Counted from the stretch's first letter, positions 53,572 to 61,145 are shown. The stretch is 64,000 nucleotides of DNA from an uncultured Odoribacter sp. (GCA_910589025.1 CAJURM010000007.1:69216-133215), one strand, 5' to 3'. Program-made: numbers and translations. The notes: generated by a model not told the origin, from the letters alone.

Positions 53572-54489
53572 ATGAAAAACGGGATTTTCAGAAATATACT
53601 ATACTGCACCATCGCAGCAGGCATGTATTTATACTGTATCAATACCTCCCCCAAGTGGCTACAGGCGGAACTGAAAGAATATGTCTTCTACTGTCCTGCC
53701 GAAATCGGGATTGCCGTGGTGACCGACACAAGGGATACCATCTGTGTCAACGCTGAATCATCCTATCCCATGAACAGCGTGATGAAGCTGTATCAGGCGA
53801 TGGCAGTGGCCGCCACTTTGCAGGCACAAGGGAGAGGACTGGATTCGTTGCTTCCCATCAAACAGGAGGAGTTACATTCCAAGACTTACAGCCCGATGCG
53901 CAAGGATTATCCTTCCGGTGATTTTCAGCTTTCCATTGCCCGGTTACTGAAGTATTCTTTGCAAGAGAGTGATAACAATGCGTGTGATATTCTGTTCCGC
54001 CACGTTGTAGGGATTGAAGCCACAGAGAAATATATCCAAAGTTTAGGGATAAAGAATTTCGCTATCCGGGTGAATGAGCAAGATATGTATGAAAATAATG
54101 CAGCCTCATACAAGAATTGGAATCTCCCGTTATCGGCAGCCCTGTTGATTAATAAGCTCTTTACAGAACCGTTGTATGACTCCGTTTACCAGAATTTTTT
54201 GAAGGAGACATTGATTTCGTGTACCACCGGGAAGAATCGTCTGTCCAAGCCGTTAGTGTCACGAGGAGGTGTTATCGGACACAAAACGGGTACCGGGTTC
54301 AATTCTCTAATGGGATTACCCCAAGGTATCAATGATGTCGGTTTCGTCCGGCTTCCGAACGGGCGGCACTATGCCATTGCCGTGTTTATCCGGTCAGCGT
54401 TTCGCGATATGCATGGGACAGAGCAGATAATTGCCGATATTTCGGAGATTGTTTACAAACACATCATGATTGAGAGTTTATGGAGATAA
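53572..54489 (+). CDS. class A beta-lactamase, subclass A2 (CfxA/PER-like)
   Basis: A 305-residue serine beta-lactamase. It has an N-terminal hydrophobic anchor (IFRNILYCTIAAGMYLYC), then S69-V-M-K72 (active-site serine), S133-D-N135, an omega loop with Glu169 in NEQDMYENN, and H-K238-T-G240. Segments PAEIGIAVV, YPMNSVMKLYQA and SDNNACDILF resemble CfxA, CblA and PER enzymes, but the overall sequence is divergent. The frame opens 17 codons earlier, at 53521. Its own promoter follows the Xus-like operon, and it overlaps the next gene by 10 bases. Predicted to hydrolyse penicillins and cephalosporins in the periplasm; spectrum unknown. Confidence 0.9.
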   Translation: MKNGIFRNILYCTIAAGMYLYCINTSPKWLQAELKEYVFYCPAEIGIAVVTDTRDTICVNAESSYPMNSVMKLYQAMAVAATLQAQGRGLDSLLPIKQEELHSKTYSPMRKDYPSGDFQLSIARLLKYSLQESDNNACDILFRHVVGIEATEKYIQSLGIKNFAIRVNEQDMYENNAASYKNWNLPLSAALLINKLFTEPLYDSVYQNFLKETLISCTTGKNRLSKPLVSRGGVIGHKTGTGFNSLMGLPQGINDVGFVRLPNGRHYAIAVFIRSAFRDMHGTEQIIADISEIVYKHIMIESLWR

Positions 54490-54947
54490 GGTCAGAGACG
54501 GGAAATAAAAAGCGGTTTCTGCCCCTTCTGCTGATTGGCGATGAACAGGAGGAGATGATTGACCGTTATCTGCCGGCGGGCAATTTATATGTGGGAAGCG
54601 TTGCCGGCAGGGACATTGCGGTATGCGTCACCAGTCAAAACGAGGATGGAACATTGGAAATTAATAATATAGCGGTGTTGCCTTCTTTCCAAGGTAAGGG
54701 GTATGGCAAAGAGATGATGCGGTGGATTGAGAAACAATACCCCGGGCGAATTATCCGACTCGGTACCGGGGAGACTCCTTCGACCCTGAATTTTTATAAA
54801 GCCTGCGGATTCTCTTTTTCCCACCGGATTACGGATTTCTTTACGGAGCATTACGACCATGAAATCCGGGAAGAGGGTATCGTGTTAAAAGACATGATCT
54901 GTTTTCAGAAAGACACCGCCATACGGGAGGTGACAGACTCCGGTTAA
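54480..54947 (+). CDS. GNAT family N-acetyltransferase
   Basis: A 155-residue acetyl-CoA-dependent acetyltransferase with motif A as IAVLPSFQGKGYGKEMM near residue 75 and a C-terminal STLNFYKACGF segment. Its start overlaps the beta-lactamase stop by 10 bases. The last 11 codons (IREVTDSG) look like the N-terminus of the following GNAT protein rather than a normal tail. The stop UAA is followed in the same frame by the rest of that second protein. The substrate is unknown. Confidence 0.8.
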   Translation: MEIRSETGNKKRFLPLLLIGDEQEEMIDRYLPAGNLYVGSVAGRDIAVCVTSQNEDGTLEINNIAVLPSFQGKGYGKEMMRWIEKQYPGRIIRLGTGETPSTLNFYKACGFSFSHRITDFFTEHYDHEIREEGIVLKDMICFQKDTAIREVTDSG

Positions 54948-55349
54948 TGGCCCGAACTTTTATCTATCTGGGAAGCCGCCGTACGCGACAGGCATCACTT
55001 TCTTTCGGAAGAGGACATCGCTTTTTTCCGGACAAAGATTCCGGCTGAATATTTGCCTCATCTGACCGTGTTCGGTATCGCGGACGAACAAAATGCACTT
55101 TGCGGGTTTCTGGCACTGAGCGACACCATGATAGAGATGCTTTTCGTCCATCCGTCCGCCAAAGGCAGGGGCTACGGGACACGCTTGCTCCGTTATGCCA
55201 CCGATGCCAAGGGGATGCGTCAGGTCGATGTCAATGAACAAAATCCGCAAGCACTCAGATTTTATCAAAGCAGGGGTTTCAAGATCACGGGCAGGGAAGC
55301 CACCGACCCCTCCGGCAAACCTTTTCCTATTCTTCACATGAGTCTGTAA
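54948..55349 (+). pseudogene. second GNAT acetyltransferase, no start codon, fused in frame behind a stop
   Basis: Translation in the frame of the preceding GNAT gene gives WPELLSIWEAAVRDRHHF and on to PFPILHMSL: a full GNAT domain with motif A VHPSAKGRGYGTRLL and a C-terminal ALRFYQSRGF. The frame begins immediately after the UAA at 54945-54947 with no in-frame ATG, and a short TTG-start version (55053) would delete the first third. Together with IREVTDSG before the stop it reconstructs a typical family N-terminus, so a stop has interrupted a once continuous reading frame, or readthrough joins the two. Confidence 0.65.
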
Positions 55350-55356
55350 ACGAAGA

Positions 55357-55373
55357 AATGAGCTGCTCAGTAA
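55357..55373 (+). promoter_or_regulatory. candidate AraC-type site before the regulator gene
   Basis: AATGAGCTGCTCAGTAA matches 13 of 17 positions of the tandem motif found before the alpha/beta hydrolase gene (56540-56578). It lies 49 bases upstream of the araC-type ATG, next to a weak TATATTTA box at 55386-55393, a position suitable for autoregulation. Confidence 0.4.
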
Positions 55374-55422
55374 TGAAATTAGTCGTATATTTACCAACGA
55401 AAATATCCCATATTCCTGCATT

Positions 55423-56268
55423 ATGAAAAAAGACGATACCGCCGAACGGAACCCGATGAAAATCATTTTCAATTATAATGATGTGTTTTTCAGTTTTATC
55501 TATGACGATCGCAGCGGTTGTGTGCATCGTTCGCGCGAGTATGCCCTCAATTATGTGTATTCGGGAGAAATGGTGCTGGATAACGGGGAGGAACAGATTC
55601 ATGTCGGGAAGGGCGAGTGTGTTTTTATTCCTCGCGACCACCATATCACGATGTATAAGCGAACCTGCAACGGGGAACGGTATTGCGGTATTTTTCTGAT
55701 GTTTACGCGTACTTTTCTGCGTAAGATGTACGGGCAATTCGGACAAAGGAGTTTTTCGGCTTCCACCTCGAAAGTCAATGCCGGTGTCATGAAACTGCCC
55801 CAAACGGCAGAATTGGCAAGCCTTTTTTCTTCCATGACGCCCTATTTCAATCCGGAGGTGAAGCCACAGGGTGACTTTATGCAGTTGAAGATGCAAGAGG
55901 GGCTGCTCGCCCTGTTGCACATCGATGAACGGTTTGCCCCGACTCTTTTTGATTTTAACGAGCCGTGGAAAATTGACATCCTGGATTTCATGAATGAAAA
56001 CTACATGTATGAATTTTCGATGGAGGAAATAGCACATTATACCGGGCGCAGTCTTGCCACCTTCAAGCGGGATTTCAAGAAAATCAGCGATCTGACTCCT
56101 GAAAGGTGGCTTATCCGCAAACGGCTCGAAGTCGCCTATGCCAAAATGAAAGAGGGTGGCAAAAAGGTGGTGGACGTCTACGCCGAAGTGGGTTTCAAAA
56201 ATCCGTCGCATTTCTCCACCGCTTTCAAAAAACAGTATGGTATCTCACCAACCGCCGTTTTTACATAG
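55423..56268 (+). CDS. AraC family transcriptional regulator
   Basis: A 281-residue regulator. An N-terminal cupin-like sensing domain (about 15-150, YVYSGEMVLDNGEEQIHVGKGECVFIP) is joined to a C-terminal double helix-turn-helix (about 180-280, SMEEIAHYTGRSLATFKRDFKKISDLTPERWL then VDVYAEVGFKNPSHFSTAFKKQYGISP in part). Ligand unknown. It probably controls the neighbouring lipoprotein hydrolase, because a repeated AraC-type motif precedes that gene, and it may control itself through the single motif at 55357-55373. Confidence 0.9.
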   Translation: MKKDDTAERNPMKIIFNYNDVFFSFIYDDRSGCVHRSREYALNYVYSGEMVLDNGEEQIHVGKGECVFIPRDHHITMYKRTCNGERYCGIFLMFTRTFLRKMYGQFGQRSFSASTSKVNAGVMKLPQTAELASLFSSMTPYFNPEVKPQGDFMQLKMQEGLLALLHIDERFAPTLFDFNEPWKIDILDFMNENYMYEFSMEEIAHYTGRSLATFKRDFKKISDLTPERWLIRKRLEVAYAKMKEGGKKVVDVYAEVGFKNPSHFSTAFKKQYGISPTAVFT

Positions 56269-56301
56269 ATTGGTGAAAAACGGCAGGAAAAGAGGGTTAC
56301 A

Positions 56302-56530
56302 CTAAACAGTGATTTCTATCAAATTTCCTTCAATACCGATTATACAACTTTCGTAGTATCCGTCTCCCGTCATGCGGGGTCCGTCCACCACTTCAAAACC
56401 GTCTACTTTTAAGCGTTCCGTTAAGGCATCCACCTGTATTTTACCTCCAACACCAAAGGAGAGATGAATGTAACCCGTCCGGTTTCTTTTTTCCCCTATA
56501 GCCGGAAGATGTGTTTTTCCGCAACTTGTT
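56302..56530 (-). pseudogene. remnant of a VOC (glyoxalase-like) protein gene
   Basis: Minus-strand translation ending at the TAG at 56302 gives about 75 residues of the C-terminal half of a VOC-superfamily protein: GYIHLSFGVGGKIQVDAL, TERLKVDGFEV, then GPRMTGDGYYESCIIGIEGN and LIEITV. The N-terminal half (about 50 residues with the first metal ligand) is missing and no start codon lies upstream. It sits between the AraC gene and the tandem motif, so the left end was probably lost in a rearrangement. Confidence 0.75.
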
Positions 56531-56539
56531 GTTGTTCAA

Positions 56540-56578
56540 TTTGAGCTTTTCAGTAATCTGATTTGAGCTTTGTAGTAA
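56540..56578 (+). promoter_or_regulatory. tandem AraC-type binding sites upstream of the hydrolase gene
   Basis: TTTGAGCTTTTCAGTAA (56540-56556) and TTTGAGCTTTGTAGTAA (56562-56578) are identical at 15 of 17 positions and start 22 bases apart, two helical turns, as expected for an AraC-family dimer. They end 22 bases before a perfect -7 box at 56601-56608, and the promoter has no -33 TTTG, consistent with activation. Confidence 0.6.
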
Positions 56579-56600
56579 GGCCTGTCCGATATTATCGCTC

Positions 56601-56608
56601 TACTTTTG
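56601..56608 (+). promoter_or_regulatory. -7 element of the hydrolase gene
   Basis: TACTTTTG, full TAnnTTTG match, 49 bases before the hydrolase ATG and without a matching -33 box, downstream of the tandem motif. Confidence 0.6.
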
Positions 56609-56657
56609 TATGGCAAACAAAAGAAAAACGATTGATTAACGATTAAATAAACAACAG

Positions 56658-57722
56658 ATGAAAACAAAGAATCTACAATCCGCGCTCATAGCACTCCTGA
56701 CGAGCGTCATTTTACTGACAGGTTGCACTACAAATAAAAAAACAAGTGATACGATGAAAACATTGAATCTTACTCAGGAATGGGACAAGACATTTCCGCA
56801 AAGCGAGAAGGTAAAGCACCGCAAGGTAACCTTCCGCAACCGTTACGGCATCACGCTTGCCGCCGACTTATACGAACCCCGGAATGCTTCGGGCAAACTT
56901 GCGGCCATAGCCGTCAGCGGTCCTTTCGGTGCCGTGAAAGAACAAGCCTCCGGACGGTATGCCCAGACGATGGCGGAGCGCGGTTTTCTCACGCTGGCTT
57001 TTGATCCCTCATTTACCGGTGAAAGCGGCGGCGAACCGCGCTATGTGGCATCGCCCGACATCAATACGGAAGATTTCAGTGCAGCAGTGGATTACCTTAG
57101 CACACTCCCCAACGTGAATGCGGAATGTATCGGGCTTATCGGGATTTGCGGCTGGGGCGGATTTGCCATCAATGCCGCAGCCATCGACACGCGCATCAAA
57201 GCTACCGTGGCCTCTACGATGTACGACATAAGCCGCGCAACTTCTAAAGGCTATTTTGACAGCATGACTTCCGAGGAGCGTTACGAATTGCGCAAGCAAC
57301 TGAACGCGCAGCGTACGGAAGACTATCGCAATGGCAGTTATGCCCTTGCCGGCGGCGTAGTCGACCCACTGCCCGATGACGCCCCGCAATTCGTGAAAGA
57401 TTATTACGCTTATTACAAAACACTACGCGGCTATCATAAACGCTCGCTTAATTCCAACAAGGGCTGGAATAAAACCTCTGCGCTTCCGTTCCTCAACACC
57501 TCTCTCCTTGCATTCAGCGATGAAATACGCAGCGCCGTCCTTCTTATCCATGGTGAAAAGGCACACTCCCGCTATTTCAGTGAAGATGCTTTTAAAAAGC
57601 TGACAGGCAATAATAAGGAGCTGATGATTATCCCCGGAGCCAGCCATGTGGACTTGTACGACAATATGCAAGCAATTCCATTTAATACATTAGAGGTTTT
57701 CTTTAAAGAAAATCTGCAATAA
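56658..57722 (+). CDS. lipoprotein alpha/beta hydrolase with cysteine nucleophile
   Basis: A 354-residue alpha/beta hydrolase of the dienelactone-hydrolase-like group. It has a lipoprotein signal peptide (lipobox LLTGC, Cys23), then a second Met (residue 33, position 56754) just where the enzyme domain begins. The nucleophile elbow is GICGWGG with Cys164 instead of the usual serine, and the histidine is His330 in PGASHVDLYD. Predicted lipid-anchored and facing the periplasm, with a possible cytoplasmic form from Met33. Regulated by the neighbouring AraC protein (inference from tandem sites). Substrate unknown. Confidence 0.85.
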   Translation: MKTKNLQSALIALLTSVILLTGCTTNKKTSDTMKTLNLTQEWDKTFPQSEKVKHRKVTFRNRYGITLAADLYEPRNASGKLAAIAVSGPFGAVKEQASGRYAQTMAERGFLTLAFDPSFTGESGGEPRYVASPDINTEDFSAAVDYLSTLPNVNAECIGLIGICGWGGFAINAAAIDTRIKATVASTMYDISRATSKGYFDSMTSEERYELRKQLNAQRTEDYRNGSYALAGGVVDPLPDDAPQFVKDYYAYYKTLRGYHKRSLNSNKGWNKTSALPFLNTSLLAFSDEIRSAVLLIHGEKAHSRYFSEDAFKKLTGNNKELMIIPGASHVDLYDNMQAIPFNTLEVFFKENLQ

Positions 57723-57751
57723 TTGTATCGGTTTGAAAAGAGCGAAAGGAC

Positions 57752-57800
57752 ACCGACAGACAGAGTTTTTTATGGACCGTCTGTCTGTCGGTAAATTTTT
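57752..57800 (+). terminator. terminator of the hydrolase gene
   Basis: Perfect 13-base arms ACCGACAGACAGA (57752-57764) and TCTGTCTGTCGGT (57780-57792), then AAATTTTT. Confidence 0.88.
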
Positions 57801-57849
57801 ATTCTTAACGAAATAATTTGCACAGCTTGCAAGGAGTGCCGGAAGAATG

Positions 57850-57857
57850 TATCTTTG
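57850..57857 (+). promoter_or_regulatory. -7 element of the nitroreductase gene
   Basis: TATCTTTG, full consensus match, 31 bases before the ATG. A CTTGC 20 bases upstream may serve as a weak -33 box. Confidence 0.5.
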
Positions 57858-57888
57858 CCGATAAGAAAATCCATAACTATTTTAAGGA

Positions 57889-58503
57889 ATGAAAACAAAA
57901 TACACTCTTTTATTATTATCAGCATTGCTGCTGGCGTTTATGAGCTCCTGTTCAGACATTAAAACAGGAAACAACATGAAGGAAGATGTGGCTTTAGAAA
58001 CGTTGAAAACACGCCGAGCAATCCGGGCTTATCAGGATAAAATGCCTACAAAAGAACTGATTCAAAAAGTGACGGAAGCAGGTACGTATGCCCCCACCGG
58101 TATGGGGAAGCAATCGCCTGTTATTGTGGCTATCACGAATAAGGAAGTGCGCGACCGCTTGTCCCAACTCAACGCTAAAGTCATGGGCAGGAATGCCGAC
58201 CCGTTTTACGGTGCCCCGGTGGTGCTGGTCGTGTTAGCGGACAAGCAATATCCCACTTATTTATATGACGGTTCGCTGGTTATGGGCAACCTGCTGAACG
58301 CAGCGCACGCCGTAGGTCTGGGCAGTTGCTGGATACACCGGGCAAAAGAGGTCTTCGACTCTCCGGAAGGAAAAGCCCTGCTGAAAGAATGGGGTATCGA
58401 AGGGGACTATGAAGGCATCGGAAACTGTATTCTCGGTTACAGCGCACAGGAAGCTCCGCTTCCCAAAGCACGCAAGGCGAATTACGTGGTATACGTGGAT
58501 TGA
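57889..58503 (+). CDS. nitroreductase-family protein with lipoprotein signal
   Basis: A 204-residue FMN-type nitroreductase. The enzyme part starts near residue 36 (LKTRRAIRAYQDKMPTKELIQ) and contains AGTYAPTGMGKQSPVIVAI, LLNAAHAVGLGSCWIHRAK and ILGYSA, typical of the family. It is preceded by a lipoprotein signal peptide (SALLLAFMSSC, Cys21), unusual for this usually cytoplasmic enzyme. A Met at residue 30 (57976) would give a soluble form. It lies beside the likewise lipid-anchored hydrolase. NAD(P)H supply in the periplasm is not obvious, so a cytoplasmic form or a non-enzymatic role must be considered. Confidence 0.87.
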   Translation: MKTKYTLLLLSALLLAFMSSCSDIKTGNNMKEDVALETLKTRRAIRAYQDKMPTKELIQKVTEAGTYAPTGMGKQSPVIVAITNKEVRDRLSQLNAKVMGRNADPFYGAPVVLVVLADKQYPTYLYDGSLVMGNLLNAAHAVGLGSCWIHRAKEVFDSPEGKALLKEWGIEGDYEGIGNCILGYSAQEAPLPKARKANYVVYVD

Positions 58504-58547
58504 CAACTACCCGGCAATACGCTCTGAAAATACGCCTTAATGCAAGG

Positions 58548-58592
58548 TCGGGCAGTGAATTATCTGCAAATAATCCATCGCCCGATTTTATT
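58548..58592 (+). terminator. likely terminator of the nitroreductase gene
   Basis: TCGGGC and GCCCGA arms (58548-58553 and 58580-58585) with a partly paired AATTAT/AATAAT interior, followed by TTTTATTTC. Confidence 0.55.
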
Positions 58593-58682
58593 TCTTTACT
58601 TTTTAACATCCGATATTCGCCCCAATTGTTGTAACTTGAGAAAAGTCAATTCTGTGCGTCTCATGTTATCAATAATTGTGCT

Positions 58683-58983
58683 ATGACTTCTATCCGTTTT
58701 GAACAAATCAACGAAAAATTATCACTTTTCATAATAACCAGGTTATTATCGACAGCGATGTCACCGAATTATACAATACAGAGACCAAAAAGATAAATTA
58801 AGCCGTACGCAACAATCCGGAAAAACAAAAAGTATCATGCAACAAAGCGGACAAATTATAGAAGACCTGTTGTATGATAATCTGGAGGTCTACGACAGCG
58901 AAACGACCATCGAATTGAATCTGGCTCTGCTCAAACTGAAAAACCATCAAGAAGAAACGCCCGAAATATTCCGGGGAGGATAA
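58683..58983 (+). pseudogene. decayed ORF6N-domain gene
   Basis: The region encodes two ends of a Bacteroides ORF6N-type protein in different frames. In one frame FHNNQVIIDSDVTELYNTET and KKIN-stop-AVRNNPEK give the N-terminal ORF6N core. In another, SIMQQSGQIIEDLLYDNLEV through TIELNLALLKLKNHQ gives the C-terminus. The middle of the protein is deleted and there is at least one stop and one frameshift. A 48-residue open frame from ATG 58837 covers the C-terminal piece only. Such genes are usual near mobile elements, so this marks a past integration. Confidence 0.75.
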
Positions 58984-59001
58984 AATGACTGTACACGGGA
59001 T

Positions 59002-59799
59002 CTATGTCAATTCAAAACTGTCCCTATCATCCAGAACAGCGAACTTTTTGCGGAACATGGCCAAGGCTTCCAAGTCCAGGCCCGCCACTACGATTTCCTC
59101 TTTTCCTTCATAAGCAGCCCGGACAATCTCCCCTTTCGCATCAATCAGAGCGGAATCTCCGGCATATACCAACCCGCTGTTGTCCGTACCGACACAATTC
59201 ACCCCTGCCACATAACACTGGTTTTCAATAGCCCGTGCCCGCAACAAGGTTTGCCACACATTGCGCCGCGACGCCGGCCAATTGGCTATATACACCGCCA
59301 GGTCATATTTTTCCACATTCCGGCTCCAAACGGGGAAACGCAAATCGTAGCATATAAAAGCCGCTATTGTCACTCCTTTATACTCAAATACCAGCCGTTC
59401 CTGTCCCGGAGTAAAGTACTCATTTTCCCCTCCCATCCTGAAACAATGCCGTTTGTCGTAATATTTCGTCTCCCCATCCGGAAAGGTCGCTATCAACCGA
59501 TTATAATAACGTTCTCCCTCCCGGCATACCGTTGAACCCATTACCAAAGCTCCGCTCCTGCAAGCCCATTCCTGCATTTTCCGCTTCACTTCTTCATAAC
59601 AGCCCGCAATCCTTTCCCGTTCAACTATCATCTCTTCCGCTTCCCGCTTGACCATCATCGCTCCTGCCGGGAACATCTCCGGCAACAAAACAATATCCCA
59701 TTCGCCAGCTTCCCGCAGTTTTCTGTCGATGTCGCTCAAATTCCGGCTGACATCTCCCCACACTAAGGATGATTGTATCAATGCTATCTTTAAATCCAT
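59002..59799 (-). CDS. carbon-nitrogen hydrolase, omega-amidase type (YafV/Nit2-like)
   Basis: A 265-residue nitrilase-superfamily enzyme. The triad is Glu in LLPEMFPAGAM (near residue 40), Lys in YYDKRHCFR (near 112) and Cys in FICYDLRFPVWSRN (near 149). The RHCFRMGGENEYFTPGQ stretch is characteristic of omega-amidases that hydrolyse alpha-ketoglutaramate and alpha-ketosuccinamate in glutamine and methionine salvage. Cytoplasmic, full length. Upstream by 3 bases lies the VanX-like gene on the same strand, so they form a unit. Confidence 0.92.
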   Translation of the reverse strand: MDLKIALIQSSLVWGDVSRNLSDIDRKLREAGEWDIVLLPEMFPAGAMMVKREAEEMIVERERIAGCYEEVKRKMQEWACRSGALVMGSTVCREGERYYNRLIATFPDGETKYYDKRHCFRMGGENEYFTPGQERLVFEYKGVTIAAFICYDLRFPVWSRNVEKYDLAVYIANWPASRRNVWQTLLRARAIENQCYVAGVNCVGTDNSGLVYAGDSALIDAKGEIVRAAYEGKEEIVVAGLDLEALAMFRKKFAVLDDRDSFELT

Positions 59800-59802
59800 G
59801 CT

Positions 59803-60570
59803 TCACTCTATTACGTTCAAACATGCCATTGCTTCTTTCCGGCTCATCCAATTAAAATGCCACCACTCCCCCGGCAATGCTTTAAATCCGGCTTTTAGCA
59901 TCACTTTCCGCAACAGCAAACGGTTTTCCATCTGCACCGTCGTCAGTAAGCCGGATTCTAAAAGTTCCGGTTCTATATCCACCCGGGCTCTCCTGTCAAA
60001 TTCATCAAAGCCGCATCCCATATCCAATGCTCTCCCGAAATCATCCACTACAGAGACATCTACTGCCACGCCATAGTTGTGCAAACCACCTCCTTTCGCC
60101 GGATTACTCACAAAATTCTGCCAGGAGGTACCCTTTACCCTGTCCCACATTTTCCGTTGCACAGCTATCGGGCGCGCTGCGTCATAAACAATCAAGCTCT
60201 TGCCGGGATGTATTTTTTTCAATTCCTGCTGGGCTGCACTCAAAGCCTGAGCCGCAGCGGGCAGCAAGTATGCCCTGTGTAAATCGGCATACAATCTTTC
60301 GCCCATAAAATTGGACGAATCTGCATATTGCAAGTGCACCCGAATCGTCGGGTCTATCCTCTGCACATCCACCAACCCATACTGTTTCATCTTTTGCTCC
60401 GATTCCGTCAGCAACCAGCCCCTATTCCAAATCGAATCAGGCAAAAGCAGAGAGTCTTCAACCGTCACTAACGTCCGCCCTCCGGTTACTTCCCGCACAC
60501 CCTGTTTTTTACAGGCCATCAGGACAACCAAAAGGGTTCCCGCTCCTATGCTACCGATAAACTTCAACAC
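59803..60570 (-). CDS. D-alanyl-D-alanine dipeptidase (VanX/DdpX-like), lipoprotein
   Basis: A 255-residue M15D zinc peptidase. It has a lipoprotein-type signal (VVLMAC, near residue 19), then motifs IVYDAARPIAVQ, GGLHNYGVAVDVSVVD (zinc His and Asp, near 162-170) and the final GEWWHFNW with the third zinc His and general-base Glu. Known family members hydrolyse D-Ala-D-Ala; in the vancomycin-resistance setting they remove the antibiotic target. No vanH or vanA homologue is nearby, so cell-wall recycling is the more likely role. Probable GTG start. It precedes the omega-amidase by 3 bases and follows the acyltransferase by 26. Confidence 0.9.
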   Translation of the reverse strand: MLKFIGSIGAGTLLVVLMACKKQGVREVTGGRTLVTVEDSLLLPDSIWNRGWLLTESEQKMKQYGLVDVQRIDPTIRVHLQYADSSNFMGERLYADLHRAYLLPAAAQALSAAQQELKKIHPGKSLIVYDAARPIAVQRKMWDRVKGTSWQNFVSNPAKGGGLHNYGVAVDVSVVDDFGRALDMGCGFDEFDRRARVDIEPELLESGLLTTVQMENRLLLRKVMLKAGFKALPGEWWHFNWMSRKEAMACLNVIE

Positions 60571-60596
60571 ATCGATGCCATTCAGTTTCGTTCAAT

Positions 60597-61145
60597 TCAT
60601 TCTCCCCAGGAAAATTTCTCCGGATGCCGGGGATTAGCATCCTTATAGGTCTCCATGATGGTTTTCAAATCCGCCTCCACGTCTCCTGTCGTCCAGAAGA
60701 CCGGACCTACTTCACAAAATTTCTCTTTATAATCAATACGCCCCAAGTAAACGGGAACACCGGCAGCCTGTGCTATCACCAAAAAGCCTTTTTTCCACTT
60801 TTTCCGCCGGCTACGACTTCCCTCCGGTGTAATGCACAAATACATGGAATCCCGTTTTTTGAACTCTGTCACCATCTGCTCCACCAAATGACTGTCTTTC
60901 TTGCCACGGTCTACGGCTATCACCCGCAAAGCCCGCAGAATCATTCCCAACGGGAAAAAGAAGAACTCTTTCTTCATCAGAATGTAAGCCGGAATCCCCT
61001 GGCTCAAAAATGCCAGTTCTCCCCATATGAAATCCCAGTTTGAAGTATGCGGTACGGAGATAATCACCGCTTTTTTTTCTTCCGGCAATTTTCCCCGGAA
61101 ACGCCATCCCCCCAGCCACATGATAAAACGAGCTAAATATTTCAT
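60597..61145 (-). CDS. 1-acyl-sn-glycerol-3-phosphate acyltransferase-like protein
   Basis: A 182-residue PlsC-type acyltransferase fold, shorter than PlsC. Motif I is PHTSNWDF (H-x4-D, near residue 32) and motif III is ITPEGSRSRRKKW (near 105); a hydrophobic segment at the N-terminus may lie on the membrane. The small size and the HTSNWD form resemble the Bacteroidetes and environmental clade of unknown substrate often annotated as lysophospholipid acyltransferase or phospholipid/glycerol acyltransferase. First gene of the unit with the VanX-like and omega-amidase genes. Confidence 0.88.
   Translation of the reverse strand: MKYLARFIMWLGGWRFRGKLPEEKKAVIISVPHTSNWDFIWGELAFLSQGIPAYILMKKEFFFFPLGMILRALRVIAVDRGKKDSHLVEQMVTEFKKRDSMYLCITPEGSRSRRKKWKKGFLVIAQAAGVPVYLGRIDYKEKFCEVGPVFWTTGDVEADLKTIMETYKDANPRHPEKFSWGE

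Noticed and set aside
59803..60570. Part of a vancomycin-resistance cluster
   Set aside because: No vanH, vanA/B ligase, or VanRS two-component genes lie nearby; only the dipeptidase fold is shared.
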